Below are positions 8,359 to 16,987 of a stretch of 64,000 nt of DNA, in pieces. Within the stretch, counting starts at the first letter, position 1, and the number at the start of each line of letters is the position of its first letter. The DNA is from Singulisphaera acidiphila DSM 18658 (GTDB lineage Bacteria; Planctomycetota; Planctomycetia; Isosphaerales; Isosphaeraceae), in the NCBI RefSeq assembly GCF_000242455.2, contig NC_019892.1:7512744-7576743 (forward strand), written 5' to 3'. A program made the position numbers and the translations under genes. A model generated the notes under the pieces. The model saw only the letters and a list, made by a program, of their open reading frames with translations, ran no database searches and was not told where the DNA came from.

Positions 8359-9879
8359 ATGGACGTTCTCATGCCTATTCCTAAAGTCGTCATCGTTGGA
8401 CGGCCGAATGTCGGTAAATCTTCGCTGTTCAATTGGCTTGCAGGCCGTCGAATCGCCATTGTGGACGACATGTCGGGAGTCACACGCGACCGGGTCGGAG
8501 CCCTGGCGCAGGTAGGGGATGAAACCAATCCCCGCTTCTTTGAGTTGATGGATACGGGTGGCGTGGGCATGGTCGACCGTGACGACCTGTCCGAGGACGT
8601 CGATCGGCAGATCGAGACGGCCGTCACCGAGGCGGATCTCCTGCTCTTCGTCGTCGACATCCGCGACGAGTTGATGCCGCTCGATGAAGAAGTCGCACGG
8701 CGGCTCCGGTACATCAGCACGCCTGTCATCCTCGTGATGAATAAGGCGGATACCCCCGAGTTCGACCAGCGGGGCGCCGAGTTTTATAAGCTCGGTCGAG
8801 GGAAGCCCATCGCGATCTCGACTCAGCAAAACCGGAATAAGAAAGAGCTGCTCAAGCTCATCGAGAAAATGCTCCCGGCCGGCGATGACATGAAGCCGGC
8901 CGACTCCGTGATGAAGCTCGCCGCGGTCGGCCGGCCGAATACCGGGAAATCGACCTTCATCAATATGTTGGCTCGCGCCGAGCGCATGATCGTCTCCGAG
9001 CGTGCGGGGACGACCCGAGACTCGGTCGACGTCCACTTCGAGCTTGATGGACTCCCGTTCACGGCGATCGATACTGCGGGGGTGAAGCGGAAGGCCAAGA
9101 TTCGCGAAAACCTCGACTTCTATTCGGTCCACCGCGCCGAGCGTTCGATTCGACGGGCCGACGTCGTCCTCCTCTTCCTCGATCCCACCCAGGGCATCTC
9201 GCGCCTCGACAAGCAGATGGCCGACTACATCGCCAAGCAATACAAGCCCTGTATCTTCGCGGTGAACAAGTGGGACCTGATGACTGCGGGAGGAGACGAG
9301 CAAGGCGTTCAAGGATCGATGTCCAAGTACGCCCACATCGTCCAGCACGCGTTCCGATCGATGTCGTACATGCCCTTGGCGTTTATCACCGCGAAGACAG
9401 GTAAGAACGTCAAGGCACTTCTGAACCTGTCGCAATCGATGCACAAGCAGGCCCAGAAGCGTATCGGCACGGGAACCTTGAACCGTGTGCTTCGCGAGGC
9501 CGTCGATGCCCATCCCCCGGCGGGTCGCGACAACCGGCAAGCGCGAATCTACTACGCGACTCAGGTCAGCTCGGGTCCCCCCACGATCGTCCTGTTCGTG
9601 AACAGTACTTCGCTCTTCGATGCGACCTATCAGCGCTATCTGCTCAATTACTTCCGCGAGAAACTGCCATTCCACGATATCCCGATCAAGCTCTATCTTC
9701 GCTCGCGCTCACAGACCGACCCGGAAACCCGACGAGCTCGCGCTGAGGACGATTTCACGATCGATGAAGGCCCTCGGGTCGAGTGGCCGTTCAAGGGAGC
9801 CCCTCCCCTCGGCGACGCCGGAAATTACCGGCAGCTCGATCGCGAGGTGAACGAGGCCCTTTCCGAGTTGGAGGACTGA
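8359..9879 (+). CDS. der: Ribosome-assembly GTPase Der (EngA)
   Basis: A double-GTPase of 506 residues that binds the 50S subunit during ribosome maturation. Two complete G domains are visible: the first with GRPNVGKSSLF, a DTGG G3 motif and NKAD, the second with GRPNTGKSTFI, DTAGVKRKAKI and NKWD. The C-terminal KH-like domain follows (about residues 375-460), and the tail is longer and more charged than in shorter homologs. Start choice is between ATG 8359 (MDVLMPIPKVV) and ATG 8371 (MPIPKVVIVGRPN); neither has an ideal ribosome site, AAGG being three bases before the first. A strong terminator lies about 70 bases downstream, so der is probably a single-gene transcript. Confidence 0.96.
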   Translation: MDVLMPIPKVVIVGRPNVGKSSLFNWLAGRRIAIVDDMSGVTRDRVGALAQVGDETNPRFFELMDTGGVGMVDRDDLSEDVDRQIETAVTEADLLLFVVDIRDELMPLDEEVARRLRYISTPVILVMNKADTPEFDQRGAEFYKLGRGKPIAISTQQNRNKKELLKLIEKMLPAGDDMKPADSVMKLAAVGRPNTGKSTFINMLARAERMIVSERAGTTRDSVDVHFELDGLPFTAIDTAGVKRKAKIRENLDFYSVHRAERSIRRADVVLLFLDPTQGISRLDKQMADYIAKQYKPCIFAVNKWDLMTAGGDEQGVQGSMSKYAHIVQHAFRSMSYMPLAFITAKTGKNVKALLNLSQSMHKQAQKRIGTGTLNRVLREAVDAHPPAGRDNRQARIYYATQVSSGPPTIVLFVNSTSLFDATYQRYLLNYFREKLPFHDIPIKLYLRSRSQTDPETRRARAEDDFTIDEGPRVEWPFKGAPPLGDAGNYRQLDREVNEALSELED

Positions 9880-9951
9880 GCCTCAGAGCGACTTCGAAAG
9901 CGAACCGGCGGCTTTTCCAGCCGCCGCCAAGTGGCGAACGAAAAGACACTG

Positions 9952-9994
9952 CGCTATGATCGGGACCAGCATCCCGATCGTGGCGTTTTTTTTT
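9952..9994 (+). terminator. Rho-independent terminator after der
   Basis: The stem pairs 9952-9965 with 9972-9985 (14 pairs counting G-U wobbles; the inner eight, GATCGGGA/TCCCGATC, are perfect) around a 6-base loop, directly followed by nine T residues (9986-9994). A smaller perfect 7-bp hairpin without a T run lies at 9907-9925. The TATGAT at 9955-9960 inside the stem could serve as a -10 box for the next gene. Confidence 0.75.
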
Positions 9995-10018
9995 CTTTCC
10001 CACCGATTGAGGCTTCCG

Positions 10019-10927
10019 ATGCAGCCGACGACTCGACGAGACTTCCTCCGAAATACGGCCTTGACCGTAAGCGGTTCCCTGCTTGCGGCCCGAACCGCGT
10101 GGGCAATTCCGGCGATCGGCCGAACTCGGCCGAGCCATTTGAAGCTGAGTCTTGCGGCCTATTCCTATCGCCAGCTCCTTCAGGGCAATGAGCCCAAGAT
10201 GGACCTGTTCGACTTCGTCAACCTCGCCGCCGATCAGGGGCTCGACGGCGTGGAGTTGACCTCATATTACTTCCCGGCCGACGTAACGACTGAATACCTG
10301 CACCGGATCAAGCAACACGCCTTCGTACTCGGTCTGGACATCTCGGGGACCTCGGTCGGCAACAACTTCTGCGTACCCGACGGCCCTGCGCGCGACAAGC
10401 AAATGGAGCTCGTGCGGACCTGGGTGGACCGAGCCGCGGAGCTGGACGCTCCCGTGATTCGGATCTTCGCCGGGACCGTGGCCAAAGGGGATGACGAAGC
10501 CAAAGCCGTCGAACGCGCCATCGACGGCATCAAGGCCTCGTTGCCTTACGCGGCTGAGCGGGGCGTCAGCCTGGCGCTCGAGAACCACGGTGGAATCACC
10601 GCCACACCTGGGCAACTGCTCAAACTGGTCAAGGCCGTTGACGCCCCCAACTTCGGCGTGAACCTCGACACAGGCAACTTCCACGGCGAAGACCCCTATG
10701 CTGACCTGGCGGAGTTGGCCCCTTACGCGGTCAACGTCCAAGTCAAGACAGAGATCAGCCGTAAGGGACAGAAGAAGGAAGAGGCCGATCTCGCCAAGGT
10801 GATCGACATCCTCCGCACCGCCCGCTATTCCGGCTATGTCGTCCTGGAGTACGAGGCCGCGGAAGACCCGATGAAGGCCGTCCCCCGGCACATCAAGACG
10901 CTCCGGAACTTGATCGACGCTCGATAA
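10019..10927 (+). CDS. Tat-exported sugar phosphate isomerase/epimerase-like protein
   Basis: This 302-residue protein begins with a twin-arginine signal (TRRDFLRNTALTVSGSLLAA) and continues as a xylose-isomerase-like TIM barrel. Family features include GLDGVELTSYYFP, the acidic residue in LALENHGG, and NFGVNLDTGNF. Such AP-endonuclease-2-superfamily barrels bind a metal and isomerise or epimerise sugars and related polyols. The substrate is not predictable. The ATG at 10019 is chosen over an upstream start at 9956 because it has GAGG six bases before it, places the Tat motif at the N-terminus and avoids starting inside the der terminator. Export suggests action on extracytoplasmic or cofactor-loaded substrates. 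Confidence 0.87.
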   Translation: MQPTTRRDFLRNTALTVSGSLLAARTAWAIPAIGRTRPSHLKLSLAAYSYRQLLQGNEPKMDLFDFVNLAADQGLDGVELTSYYFPADVTTEYLHRIKQHAFVLGLDISGTSVGNNFCVPDGPARDKQMELVRTWVDRAAELDAPVIRIFAGTVAKGDDEAKAVERAIDGIKASLPYAAERGVSLALENHGGITATPGQLLKLVKAVDAPNFGVNLDTGNFHGEDPYADLAELAPYAVNVQVKTEISRKGQKKEEADLAKVIDILRTARYSGYVVLEYEAAEDPMKAVPRHIKTLRNLIDAR

Positions 10928-10946
10928 TCCTTCGACGCAATCGATC

Positions 10947-11017
10947 GATCCCGCTCAACAGAGTGGGATCACCTCAAGCTCAAGGGAGCCGACGAGCGAC
11001 TTCGCTCCTCGACTCCC
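10947..11017. terminator. Two stacked hairpins between convergent genes
   Basis: GATCCCGCTC (10947-10956) pairs with GAGTGGGATC (10961-10970) around a 4-base loop with one mismatch. A second hairpin pairs 10984-10998 with 11003-11017 at 13 of 15 positions. No T run follows, so termination in either direction is inferred from position between convergent stops. Confidence 0.45.
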
Positions 11018-11060
11018 CTGAAGCAGGGTCTTTGGTATCCCAAAGGCAAGAGCGCTTTGC

Positions 11061-12359
11061 TCAGGCGAAGAGTTCCTTGATCGGAGCTCCATAGCGGGCG
11101 ATCGCGATGGGCCGGCCGGTGTTGGTCTTGTATTCCTTCTGAACGTCGATACCGAGGCTGTGATAGAACGAGGCAGCCACCTGGTCAGGGGTAATCCCAT
11201 CGCCGGAGGCCGGTCCCATTGCTTTTTCATCACTGGCACCGACGACTTGGCCCCCCTTGATGCCGCCCCCCCCCAACAGGACGAACATGGCCCGCGGGTA
11301 GTGATCGCGGCCGGCGTTGACGTTGATCTTGGGCGTACGGCCAAACTCCCCGGTCACGCAGACGATCGTGCTCTCGAGCAGTCCCTTGTACTCCAAGGCG
11401 GTGAAGAGACCGGAGATCGCGCTGTCGAGATCGGGGAGAAGCCTCGTCTTGAGGTTGTCGAAGTTCTGCACGTGAGTGTCCCAGCCGCCGCTGGAAACGC
11501 TGACGAACCGCACGCCGCTCTCCACCAGTCGGCTCGCCAGGAGACAACTCTGGGCAAACGGCTTTTCGTTAAAGAGTGAGCCGATGCTGGGCGACTCCTG
11601 GCTGATATCAAACGCCCTGCGCGACCGGGGGGAGCTGATGATGTCATAGGCGCGCTGGGAGAACTTATCGAGGCCGTTGACCAGGTCGCTCTCGGTTTCG
11701 AAGCCGCGAAACGTGGTGTCGAGGTTCTTTAAAAGATTCCGACGTGTCTCGATATCTTCGACCGTAAGTCCACGGCCCAGCGAGATGCCTCGGACGGCAA
11801 AGGGCTGGCCGGCACGCGGGGCGTTCGTGGTATTGAACGGGGAGAACTCGACGCCGAGATAGCCGGGGACTTGCGGCGTGTTCGGGATCGCAACGAACGG
11901 GGGCAGGTCAGGCGGCCCCCCCAGTTCTTTGCTCACGACCGAGCCGAATCCGGGAAACTGGAGCGAGGGGATCGGGCGATTCCCCGTGTTCATATACTGG
12001 CTGCCCAGGTCGTGGGCGGCAAGGCTGTGGCTGACACCGCGGAGCAGCGCGAACTTGTCCGCGCACCGCGCCAGCTTGGGCAAGTGCTCGCTAATCTCAA
12101 TGCCCGGCACGTTGGTTTCGATCGGGTTGAATTCCCCCCGAAACTCCTTGGGCGCATTCGGCTTCAAGTCGAACGTGTCCATGTGCGACGGACCGCCCGC
12201 AAGGTTGATGAAGATCGCCGAGGTCGCCTTGCTGGCGCGGATCTCTCCAGCTTCCGCCAATCGGAAATAATTCGCGAGGCTCATCCCCGAAACACCGAGG
12301 ACGCCCAGCTTCAGGAAGTCACGTCGCCGGACCCCATCGCAGTACTGGTTCGTCGCCAT
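11061..12359 (-). CDS. DUF1501 protein, Tat-exported (sigma-operon copy)
   Basis: This 432-residue protein has a twin-arginine signal near its start (GVRRRDFLKLGVLGVSG) and the DUF1501 hallmarks INLAGGPSHMDTFD, ISEHLPKLA and the later TGEFGRTPKIN and GRDHYP motifs. DUF1501 proteins belong to the alkaline phosphatase/sulfatase-like fold and in planctomycetes almost always accompany DUF1549/DUF1553 proteins; their biochemical role is not established. The ATG at 12359 fits the Tat motif, while the frame is open about 37 codons upstream. It is the last gene of the sigma, anti-sigma, coiled-coil, DUF1549 set and lies 115 bases after the DUF1549 stop. The two hairpins at 10947-11017 follow it. Confidence 0.92.
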   Translation of the reverse strand: MATNQYCDGVRRRDFLKLGVLGVSGMSLANYFRLAEAGEIRASKATSAIFINLAGGPSHMDTFDLKPNAPKEFRGEFNPIETNVPGIEISEHLPKLARCADKFALLRGVSHSLAAHDLGSQYMNTGNRPIPSLQFPGFGSVVSKELGGPPDLPPFVAIPNTPQVPGYLGVEFSPFNTTNAPRAGQPFAVRGISLGRGLTVEDIETRRNLLKNLDTTFRGFETESDLVNGLDKFSQRAYDIISSPRSRRAFDISQESPSIGSLFNEKPFAQSCLLASRLVESGVRFVSVSSGGWDTHVQNFDNLKTRLLPDLDSAISGLFTALEYKGLLESTIVCVTGEFGRTPKINVNAGRDHYPRAMFVLLGGGGIKGGQVVGASDEKAMGPASGDGITPDQVAASFYHSLGIDVQKEYKTNTGRPIAIARYGAPIKELFA

Positions 12360-12474
12360 GTTTGTAACGTCTCCCTTTGCGAGAACGTGAATGATCGTCT
12401 GAATCTTGAAGAGGATTCGCAAAGCCCTGTCCCGGGCAAAGGGGACAGAGCCAAGGCCCGAACCGCCCAACCAA

Positions 12475-14970
12475 TCAATGGTTCGTGATGAATTCCTTGG
12501 TGTTGAGCAAGGCCCAGAGCAGGTCGCGCAGCCCCTGCTCTTTGCCCTTCGACTGCTTGAGGTGGTCGAGAGCGACGGCGACCTCGTTCTCTGCCGGGTT
12601 CCGCCCGAGCGTCCGAAGATAGGCCTCGCGAATCATGGCTTCAGGGTCGATGGGCGTCGCCTGGACGTCATCGTCCTTACGGACGGTGCGGAGCGTCTCT
12701 CCAAGCCAACCTTTCGGCCGAACAATCGAGGCAAGCACTTCCTGATCATTCTGAAGGTAGATCGACTGGAGGAGGTTGGGTTCATCCGACCGGTTGCAAT
12801 CACAATTGGTGTCACGAGTCGAGCGACCAAACACCTTGCCGGCATACAGGTTGTTCCCTGGCCGATAGCCCCCGGCTCCCTTGGGTCCGATCGCACGGTC
12901 GATGCCCGTGGAGGCGAGCTTGACCAGGTCGGTCGCCGAAGCCGTGGACTGGGCCACGGCGTCGATGAGCACCTCGGCGGGCAGTCGGCGAACCATGGCT
13001 CGGCTGAAGTTCCGCTCGTCGAGCCGGTTCGTCTCGTTGGTCTTCCAGCTTCGCTGGTAGGTATCGCTCAGGACGACCTCGCGATGGAGCCACTTCATAT
13101 CGAAGTTGTGGCTGAGGAAACCCTTTGCCAGATAATCCAGCAGTGCCTCGTTGCTGGCCGGGTTGGCCATGTTCATGTCATCAGGCGGGTTGACGATTCC
13201 CTTGCCGAAATAGTTGGCCCAAACCCGGTTGACGAAGGCGCGAGCGAAGTAAGGATTGTCCTGATTCCGCATCCAATTCATGAGCGGTTCGCGAGGATCG
13301 TCGACACTGGCCAGAGAGACCTCCTCACCACCGAGCAACTTCGGAGTGGCAACCCGGCCCCCGCCGTTCTTCGGGGCGTTCGGCTGACCGCGTCGGCCCG
13401 CGCCACGATTGCCGTTGTTGACGAAGACTTCCTGCCAAGGGATCGGATTCCCTTTCCTCATCTCCTTCTCGAGAATTTTCCGACGCTCACCGCCATTGGT
13501 CGTCTTCGCAAGACCGAGTTCTTCGGTGAGCTTCTTGACGACCTCACGCGACTCCTGCCCAGGCCCCACCGCATAGCGGATCGGGCGGAAAAACTCGGTG
13601 AACTGCTTGAAGTCATCCTGGGTCCACTGATCGAACGGGTGCTTGTGGCACTGGGCGCACTCGAGACGGACGCCGAGGAACGTGTAGCTGAAGCCAAGCG
13701 CCTTCTCTTCGGGCTGTCGCATGTTGCGCCGAGCCCAGAAGTAGGGCATGGTGTCCCGCTCACTGTAGGCAGGCGGATTCTCCTCGCGGAAGTAGGAGCT
13801 TTCCTCTTTGATGAAGTCTTCATAGCTCTGGCCCAGCTTGCGGCTGGACGCCATGACGATGCCGGCGATCAGTTGGTCGTAAGGCATGTTCTGCTCAACC
13901 CGGCGGTAGATCCATTCGTACCAGAACCGAGAAGGCTCGTCGGTATTCACCTGCATCTGGAGCGCACGCGGGGCGTTCCCGGTAATGTCGCAGAGCTTGT
14001 TCGTCCACCAGGCGGCGTAGGTGGGCCGCGAAAGCAGCTCGTCCACCTTCTGCTCACGCTTCTTGGGCCAGGCGTCGGCCAGGAACGCGTTGACCTCGGC
14101 GGGGGTCGGCAGCGTGCCCGTCATGTCGATGCTGACCCGGCGGAGGAATTCGGAGTCCGAGCAGACCTCGGCGGGGACCACACCCAACTTGCGAAGCTTG
14201 TTCACAACCAGCTCGTCGACCTTCGTCGACGTGGGCACTTGCGGATACTTCGGCCCCACCTGGTCCGAGATGGGCGAGAGGATCTGGGTCACCGCCAACC
14301 CATTGTCGTAGAAGGCGACAATGTGCGTGTCCCCCTTCCCCATGCTCGTGATCAGGCCGTCCTGGTCAACCTCGGCGATCGATTCGTCATTCGTCCGGAA
14401 CCGGCTGATGCAGGTTACATCCTCCTGGCTACCGTCGGACCAGTGCGCTACGACTTTGAGGGGAACCTGCTCCCCTTCGCGACTGAAGACGATCTCGGTC
14501 GGCGTCACGTCGAGCCGCTCGAAATGGGCGGGGTTCGTTACCCCCTTGGCCCCTTGATCGATCCAACGCACAAGCATGCGATACTGCCAGCTCTCCTCGT
14601 CCATCCGCTTACCCCCCTTGTGGGGGATTTCAAGCGTCGGCTTCTGGATGATCTTGCTGGCCTCGGGATCGTCTCGGTTCACCCGTGCGGAGCCCTCTTT
14701 GAGCAGGGCCTCGTGGTCCATTTTGAAGTCATAGCCGAAGAGGGAGAGCCGGAACCCTCCCTGCCCCTGGAACGACCCATGACAGGCGCGTGCGTTGCAC
14801 CCGAGGCGACCCATCAGGGGCAGGATGTGCCGCTGAAAATCAGGGACCTCCTCGACCTCGGGAGTGGCGAACCGATCCTTGACCGGGCGGATCAACTCGC
14901 CGTACGACCACGGCGTCGTCAAGGCGACCAGCACCAGAGCGGCGCTGAGCCTGGCGTAACGATCGTTCAT
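12475..14970 (-). CDS. DUF1549/DUF1553 protein with Big-like domain (831 residues)
   Basis: The order is signal peptide (about 1-24), a cytochrome-like N-terminal region with GCNARACHGSFQGQGG, an immunoglobulin-like Big_2-type region at about 165-240 (VTPTEIVFSREGEQV, VAHWSDGSQEDV), DUF1549 (about 255-460, with RVSIDMTGTLPTPAEV and CAQCHKHPFDQW) and DUF1553 (about 540-820, with NPYFARAFVNRVWANYFG). The second CxxCH could bind heme c; the first is spaced CxxxxCH, unusual for covalent heme. Such proteins are exported and widespread in planctomycetes, with no defined reaction. Its ATG overlaps the preceding TGA as ATGA, so translation is coupled to the coiled-coil protein. Confidence 0.93.
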   Translation of the reverse strand: MNDRYARLSAALVLVALTTPWSYGELIRPVKDRFATPEVEEVPDFQRHILPLMGRLGCNARACHGSFQGQGGFRLSLFGYDFKMDHEALLKEGSARVNRDDPEASKIIQKPTLEIPHKGGKRMDEESWQYRMLVRWIDQGAKGVTNPAHFERLDVTPTEIVFSREGEQVPLKVVAHWSDGSQEDVTCISRFRTNDESIAEVDQDGLITSMGKGDTHIVAFYDNGLAVTQILSPISDQVGPKYPQVPTSTKVDELVVNKLRKLGVVPAEVCSDSEFLRRVSIDMTGTLPTPAEVNAFLADAWPKKREQKVDELLSRPTYAAWWTNKLCDITGNAPRALQMQVNTDEPSRFWYEWIYRRVEQNMPYDQLIAGIVMASSRKLGQSYEDFIKEESSYFREENPPAYSERDTMPYFWARRNMRQPEEKALGFSYTFLGVRLECAQCHKHPFDQWTQDDFKQFTEFFRPIRYAVGPGQESREVVKKLTEELGLAKTTNGGERRKILEKEMRKGNPIPWQEVFVNNGNRGAGRRGQPNAPKNGGGRVATPKLLGGEEVSLASVDDPREPLMNWMRNQDNPYFARAFVNRVWANYFGKGIVNPPDDMNMANPASNEALLDYLAKGFLSHNFDMKWLHREVVLSDTYQRSWKTNETNRLDERNFSRAMVRRLPAEVLIDAVAQSTASATDLVKLASTGIDRAIGPKGAGGYRPGNNLYAGKVFGRSTRDTNCDCNRSDEPNLLQSIYLQNDQEVLASIVRPKGWLGETLRTVRKDDDVQATPIDPEAMIREAYLRTLGRNPAENEVAVALDHLKQSKGKEQGLRDLLWALLNTKEFITNH

Positions 14971-15620
14971 GCCTTGCTCTCCTTCTTGGCACGCTCAGGC
15001 TTGGCCGGGGCGGATGTGCCACCGTCTTGACGCCGTGCGCGGCGAACCTTCTTTTGAAGCTCCAGCAACCGATTGTCGATCTGTCGATCTCGATTATCTT
15101 TCAGGCGTTTAACCGTCTTCTCAATCTGACTCAGGCGAGCCTTGAGCTGCTCTTCCAGGAGCTCTTGCTTGCGAATCTCGAGGTCGAGCTGGTTCTCAAG
15201 CGCGAGCCGCAACTGGCTCTCCAGCTCGGGCGACGGCGAACTGATCAGCTTGGCCGCAAGCAGTTCCGCCTTTGACTTGGCCTTCCAGAATTCCAGGCCG
15301 ACTTCGTACTGAGGGGGATTGTTCTTCTTGAGCACCTCGAGCGATTGACTCACCTGAAACAGCTCCGCGATCGCTCGGCTATATTCTTCGGGCCTCATCG
15401 CCTTGAGCTGTTCGAGCAGGGTGGCAAGCTCACGATGATGTTCCTTGACGAAGGCAAGCGCGATCTTTTCACGCTCGGCCGGCGGCAAGGTACTTTTATT
15501 TTTTTCCACACGGTTGGATTTAACCGTTTCCTCAGCGCGAGGCGTTTTCGGTTCGTCAGCCATCGTGAAAGCAAGATTCAGCCCGAGAGCAGCGAGGAGC
15601 GGGATCAGATAGCAACGCAT
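14967..15620 (-). CDS. Exported coiled-coil protein of the sigma operon
   Basis: A 217-residue protein with a signal peptide (MRCYLIPLLAALGLNLAFTMA) followed by an almost wholly charged helical body. Long Glu/Lys/Arg/Leu heptad-like stretches from about residue 125 to 195 (ENQLDLEIRKQELLEEQL and onward) predict a coiled coil, and the tail is basic. It starts three bases after the anti-sigma stop and overlaps the DUF1549 gene by four bases. No family is recognised. Its constant wedging between an anti-sigma factor and the DUF1549 protein suggests a periplasmic adaptor or an assembly partner, which is inference only. Confidence 0.75.
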   Translation of the reverse strand: MRCYLIPLLAALGLNLAFTMADEPKTPRAEETVKSNRVEKNKSTLPPAEREKIALAFVKEHHRELATLLEQLKAMRPEEYSRAIAELFQVSQSLEVLKKNNPPQYEVGLEFWKAKSKAELLAAKLISSPSPELESQLRLALENQLDLEIRKQELLEEQLKARLSQIEKTVKRLKDNRDRQIDNRLLELQKKVRRARRQDGGTSAPAKPERAKKESKA

Positions 15621-15623
15621 CGC

Positions 15624-16187
15624 TCAGTTCTCCCTCATACCGGCCCCGGAGGGCCCCGAAGTCTCGCGGAGCGATGCCGCTTCCAGGAGCCAGTGAGGTA
15701 ACAACTCGTCTTCCACGGCCGAGGCGCCGGGGGGTTGCAGATCAGGCGAGGCCGAAGTCATCGGCTCATCGAGCCAGGCCAGCAGTTCGCCATGAGAAAC
15801 CAGGTCGATTTCGCCGGCCTCTCTCAAGCCCGACCAGGCGATGGCGACCGCGTCGGGTGGGTTCGGGCTGGCGATGGAAGGACCAGCCACCGGCTTCGGG
15901 CCCGCGACCTGGCCGTATTGACTCGCCAATCCGACGGCCAAGGCGAGGCAAGCCGCCGCCAAGCCAAGTCGCATCGGGCTGAATCCGCGCCATTTCCGAC
16001 GCATGGGAATCAGTTCGAAGCTCGACGCGGGCAGACGCGAGATGGCGAAGGTCAACTCGACGGCTTCCGCCACGGCCTCACGAGCCGACTGGTCGTCCGC
16101 CAGCAGGCTCTCAAAGGCCGCCCTCTCGTCGTCGGGCAACTCGTTCGCGATATAGCGAACCGCGAGTAGGAGGAGGTCAGACGGCAT
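15624..16187 (-). CDS. Putative membrane anti-sigma factor
   Basis: The product has 187 residues. The N-terminal 50 residues (LAVRYIANELPDDERAAFE and SLLADDQSAREAVAEA) resemble the zinc-less anti-sigma helical region seen in planctomycete anti-sigma factors, and one membrane helix follows at about 73-90 (LGLAAACLALAVGLASQYG). The remaining 95 residues would lie outside. It begins three bases after the ECF sigma stop with GGAG eight bases upstream, the classical sigma/anti-sigma arrangement. No HxxxCxxC zinc motif is present, so the assignment rests on context, helix pattern and topology rather than on a signature. Confidence 0.7.
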   Translation of the reverse strand: MPSDLLLLAVRYIANELPDDERAAFESLLADDQSAREAVAEAVELTFAISRLPASSFELIPMRRKWRGFSPMRLGLAAACLALAVGLASQYGQVAGPKPVAGPSIASPNPPDAVAIAWSGLREAGEIDLVSHGELLAWLDEPMTSASPDLQPPGASAVEDELLPHWLLEAASLRETSGPSGAGMREN

Positions 16188-16190
16188 CGA

Positions 16191-16751
16191 TCAATCTCCC
16201 GGGCGTAAGGAACGCCTCAGTTTTTCCAGCGCGAGCCGCATCCGGGTCAAAACGGTCCCCAGAGGCAACCGATATTCTTGGGCGATCTCTGCAAACGTCT
16301 TGTCTTCGTACATCCTTGCCCAGACGACTCGCCGCTGCTCCGGGGGTAAATCCCCCAGCGCCTGCCGTACCGCCTCAATCGTCTCGTCCCGAATCACCTG
16401 CTCGTCGGGTAGTTCCACGGCGTGACCACCGAGATCGGCCAATCGGCGAACTCCCTGGTCACGAGCGTCCCGTCTCCGCCGTGCAGTCAGGGCCTCATGA
16501 AAGGCCACCCGAAAGAGCCAGCCTTTGAAGGTCTCGGCCCGGGCGGTATGCCCGAACTCGACGGCCTTGGTATAGGTGGCTTGAATCACATCATTCGTCA
16601 GTTCCGGATCGCGAGTCACCCCCAGAATGAACCGGCGGAGCTCGGGTCCGTGGCTCTCGTAGAGGGCCACAAACCGCGTTGCATCGACGATTCCACCAGG
16701 CTTCGAACTCTCGGCATGCGGGACCGACGGGTGGTCGTTCGCATCATTCAT
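16191..16751 (-). CDS. ECF RNA polymerase sigma factor
   Basis: This 186-residue sigma-70 family protein shows region 2 (VALYESHGPELRRFILGVT, then the DVIQATYTKAVEF helix and the AETFKGWLFRVAFHEAL segment) and region 4 (LGDLPPEQRRVVWARMYED, then the helix-turn-helix FAEIAQEYRLPLGTVLTRMR). It would direct polymerase to a small regulon that may include its own operon. The ATG at 16751 has GGGAGG six bases upstream; a TTG one codon earlier is less likely. It heads a five-gene unit with anti-sigma factor, coiled-coil protein, DUF1549/1553 and DUF1501 proteins. A DUF1501 gene diverges from the same spacer. Confidence 0.93.
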   Translation of the reverse strand: MNDANDHPSVPHAESSKPGGIVDATRFVALYESHGPELRRFILGVTRDPELTNDVIQATYTKAVEFGHTARAETFKGWLFRVAFHEALTARRRRDARDQGVRRLADLGGHAVELPDEQVIRDETIEAVRQALGDLPPEQRRVVWARMYEDKTFAEIAQEYRLPLGTVLTRMRLALEKLRRSLRPGD

Positions 16752-16789
16752 CAACGACCCTCCCCTGTCGCAAGATAACGATGCGCAGG

Positions 16790-16813
16790 CCGACCGATTT
16801 ATTTTCAGGTTCC
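16790..16813 (-). promoter_or_regulatory. Possible ECF-type autoregulatory promoter
   Basis: On the minus strand GGAAC (16813-16809), the classical -35 of ECF promoters, lies about 60 bases before the sigma ATG, followed by an A/T-rich spacer and GTCGG (16794-16790). The 14-base spacing is a little short for known ECF promoters, so this is only a candidate. Confidence 0.25.
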
Positions 16814-16987
16814 CGACGGATTTTCGGAAAGGCTCTCGGTCGCTCCCTCAGCACGCTGGAAAACGTGCCGGAGGTCGATTCGGGCATGAGGAGGAGGATT
16901 GGACTTCGCCCGGAGGCCCGGCTAAGCTTAAACAAGTTATTAACGGGGACGTGAAATCCTGGACGACCCGAGGATCGGAGACAAGCC

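Noticed and set aside
8101..9675. Minus-strand frame of 524 codons opposite der
   Set aside because: der is certain by its GTPase motifs; the antisense product is a compositional shadow.
12406..15030. Plus-strand reading frame of 874 codons opposite the DUF1549 gene
   Set aside because: It mirrors a gene with clear domains on the other strand; its product is rich in Arg, Gly and Val without any recognisable motif, as expected for high-G+C shadow frames.
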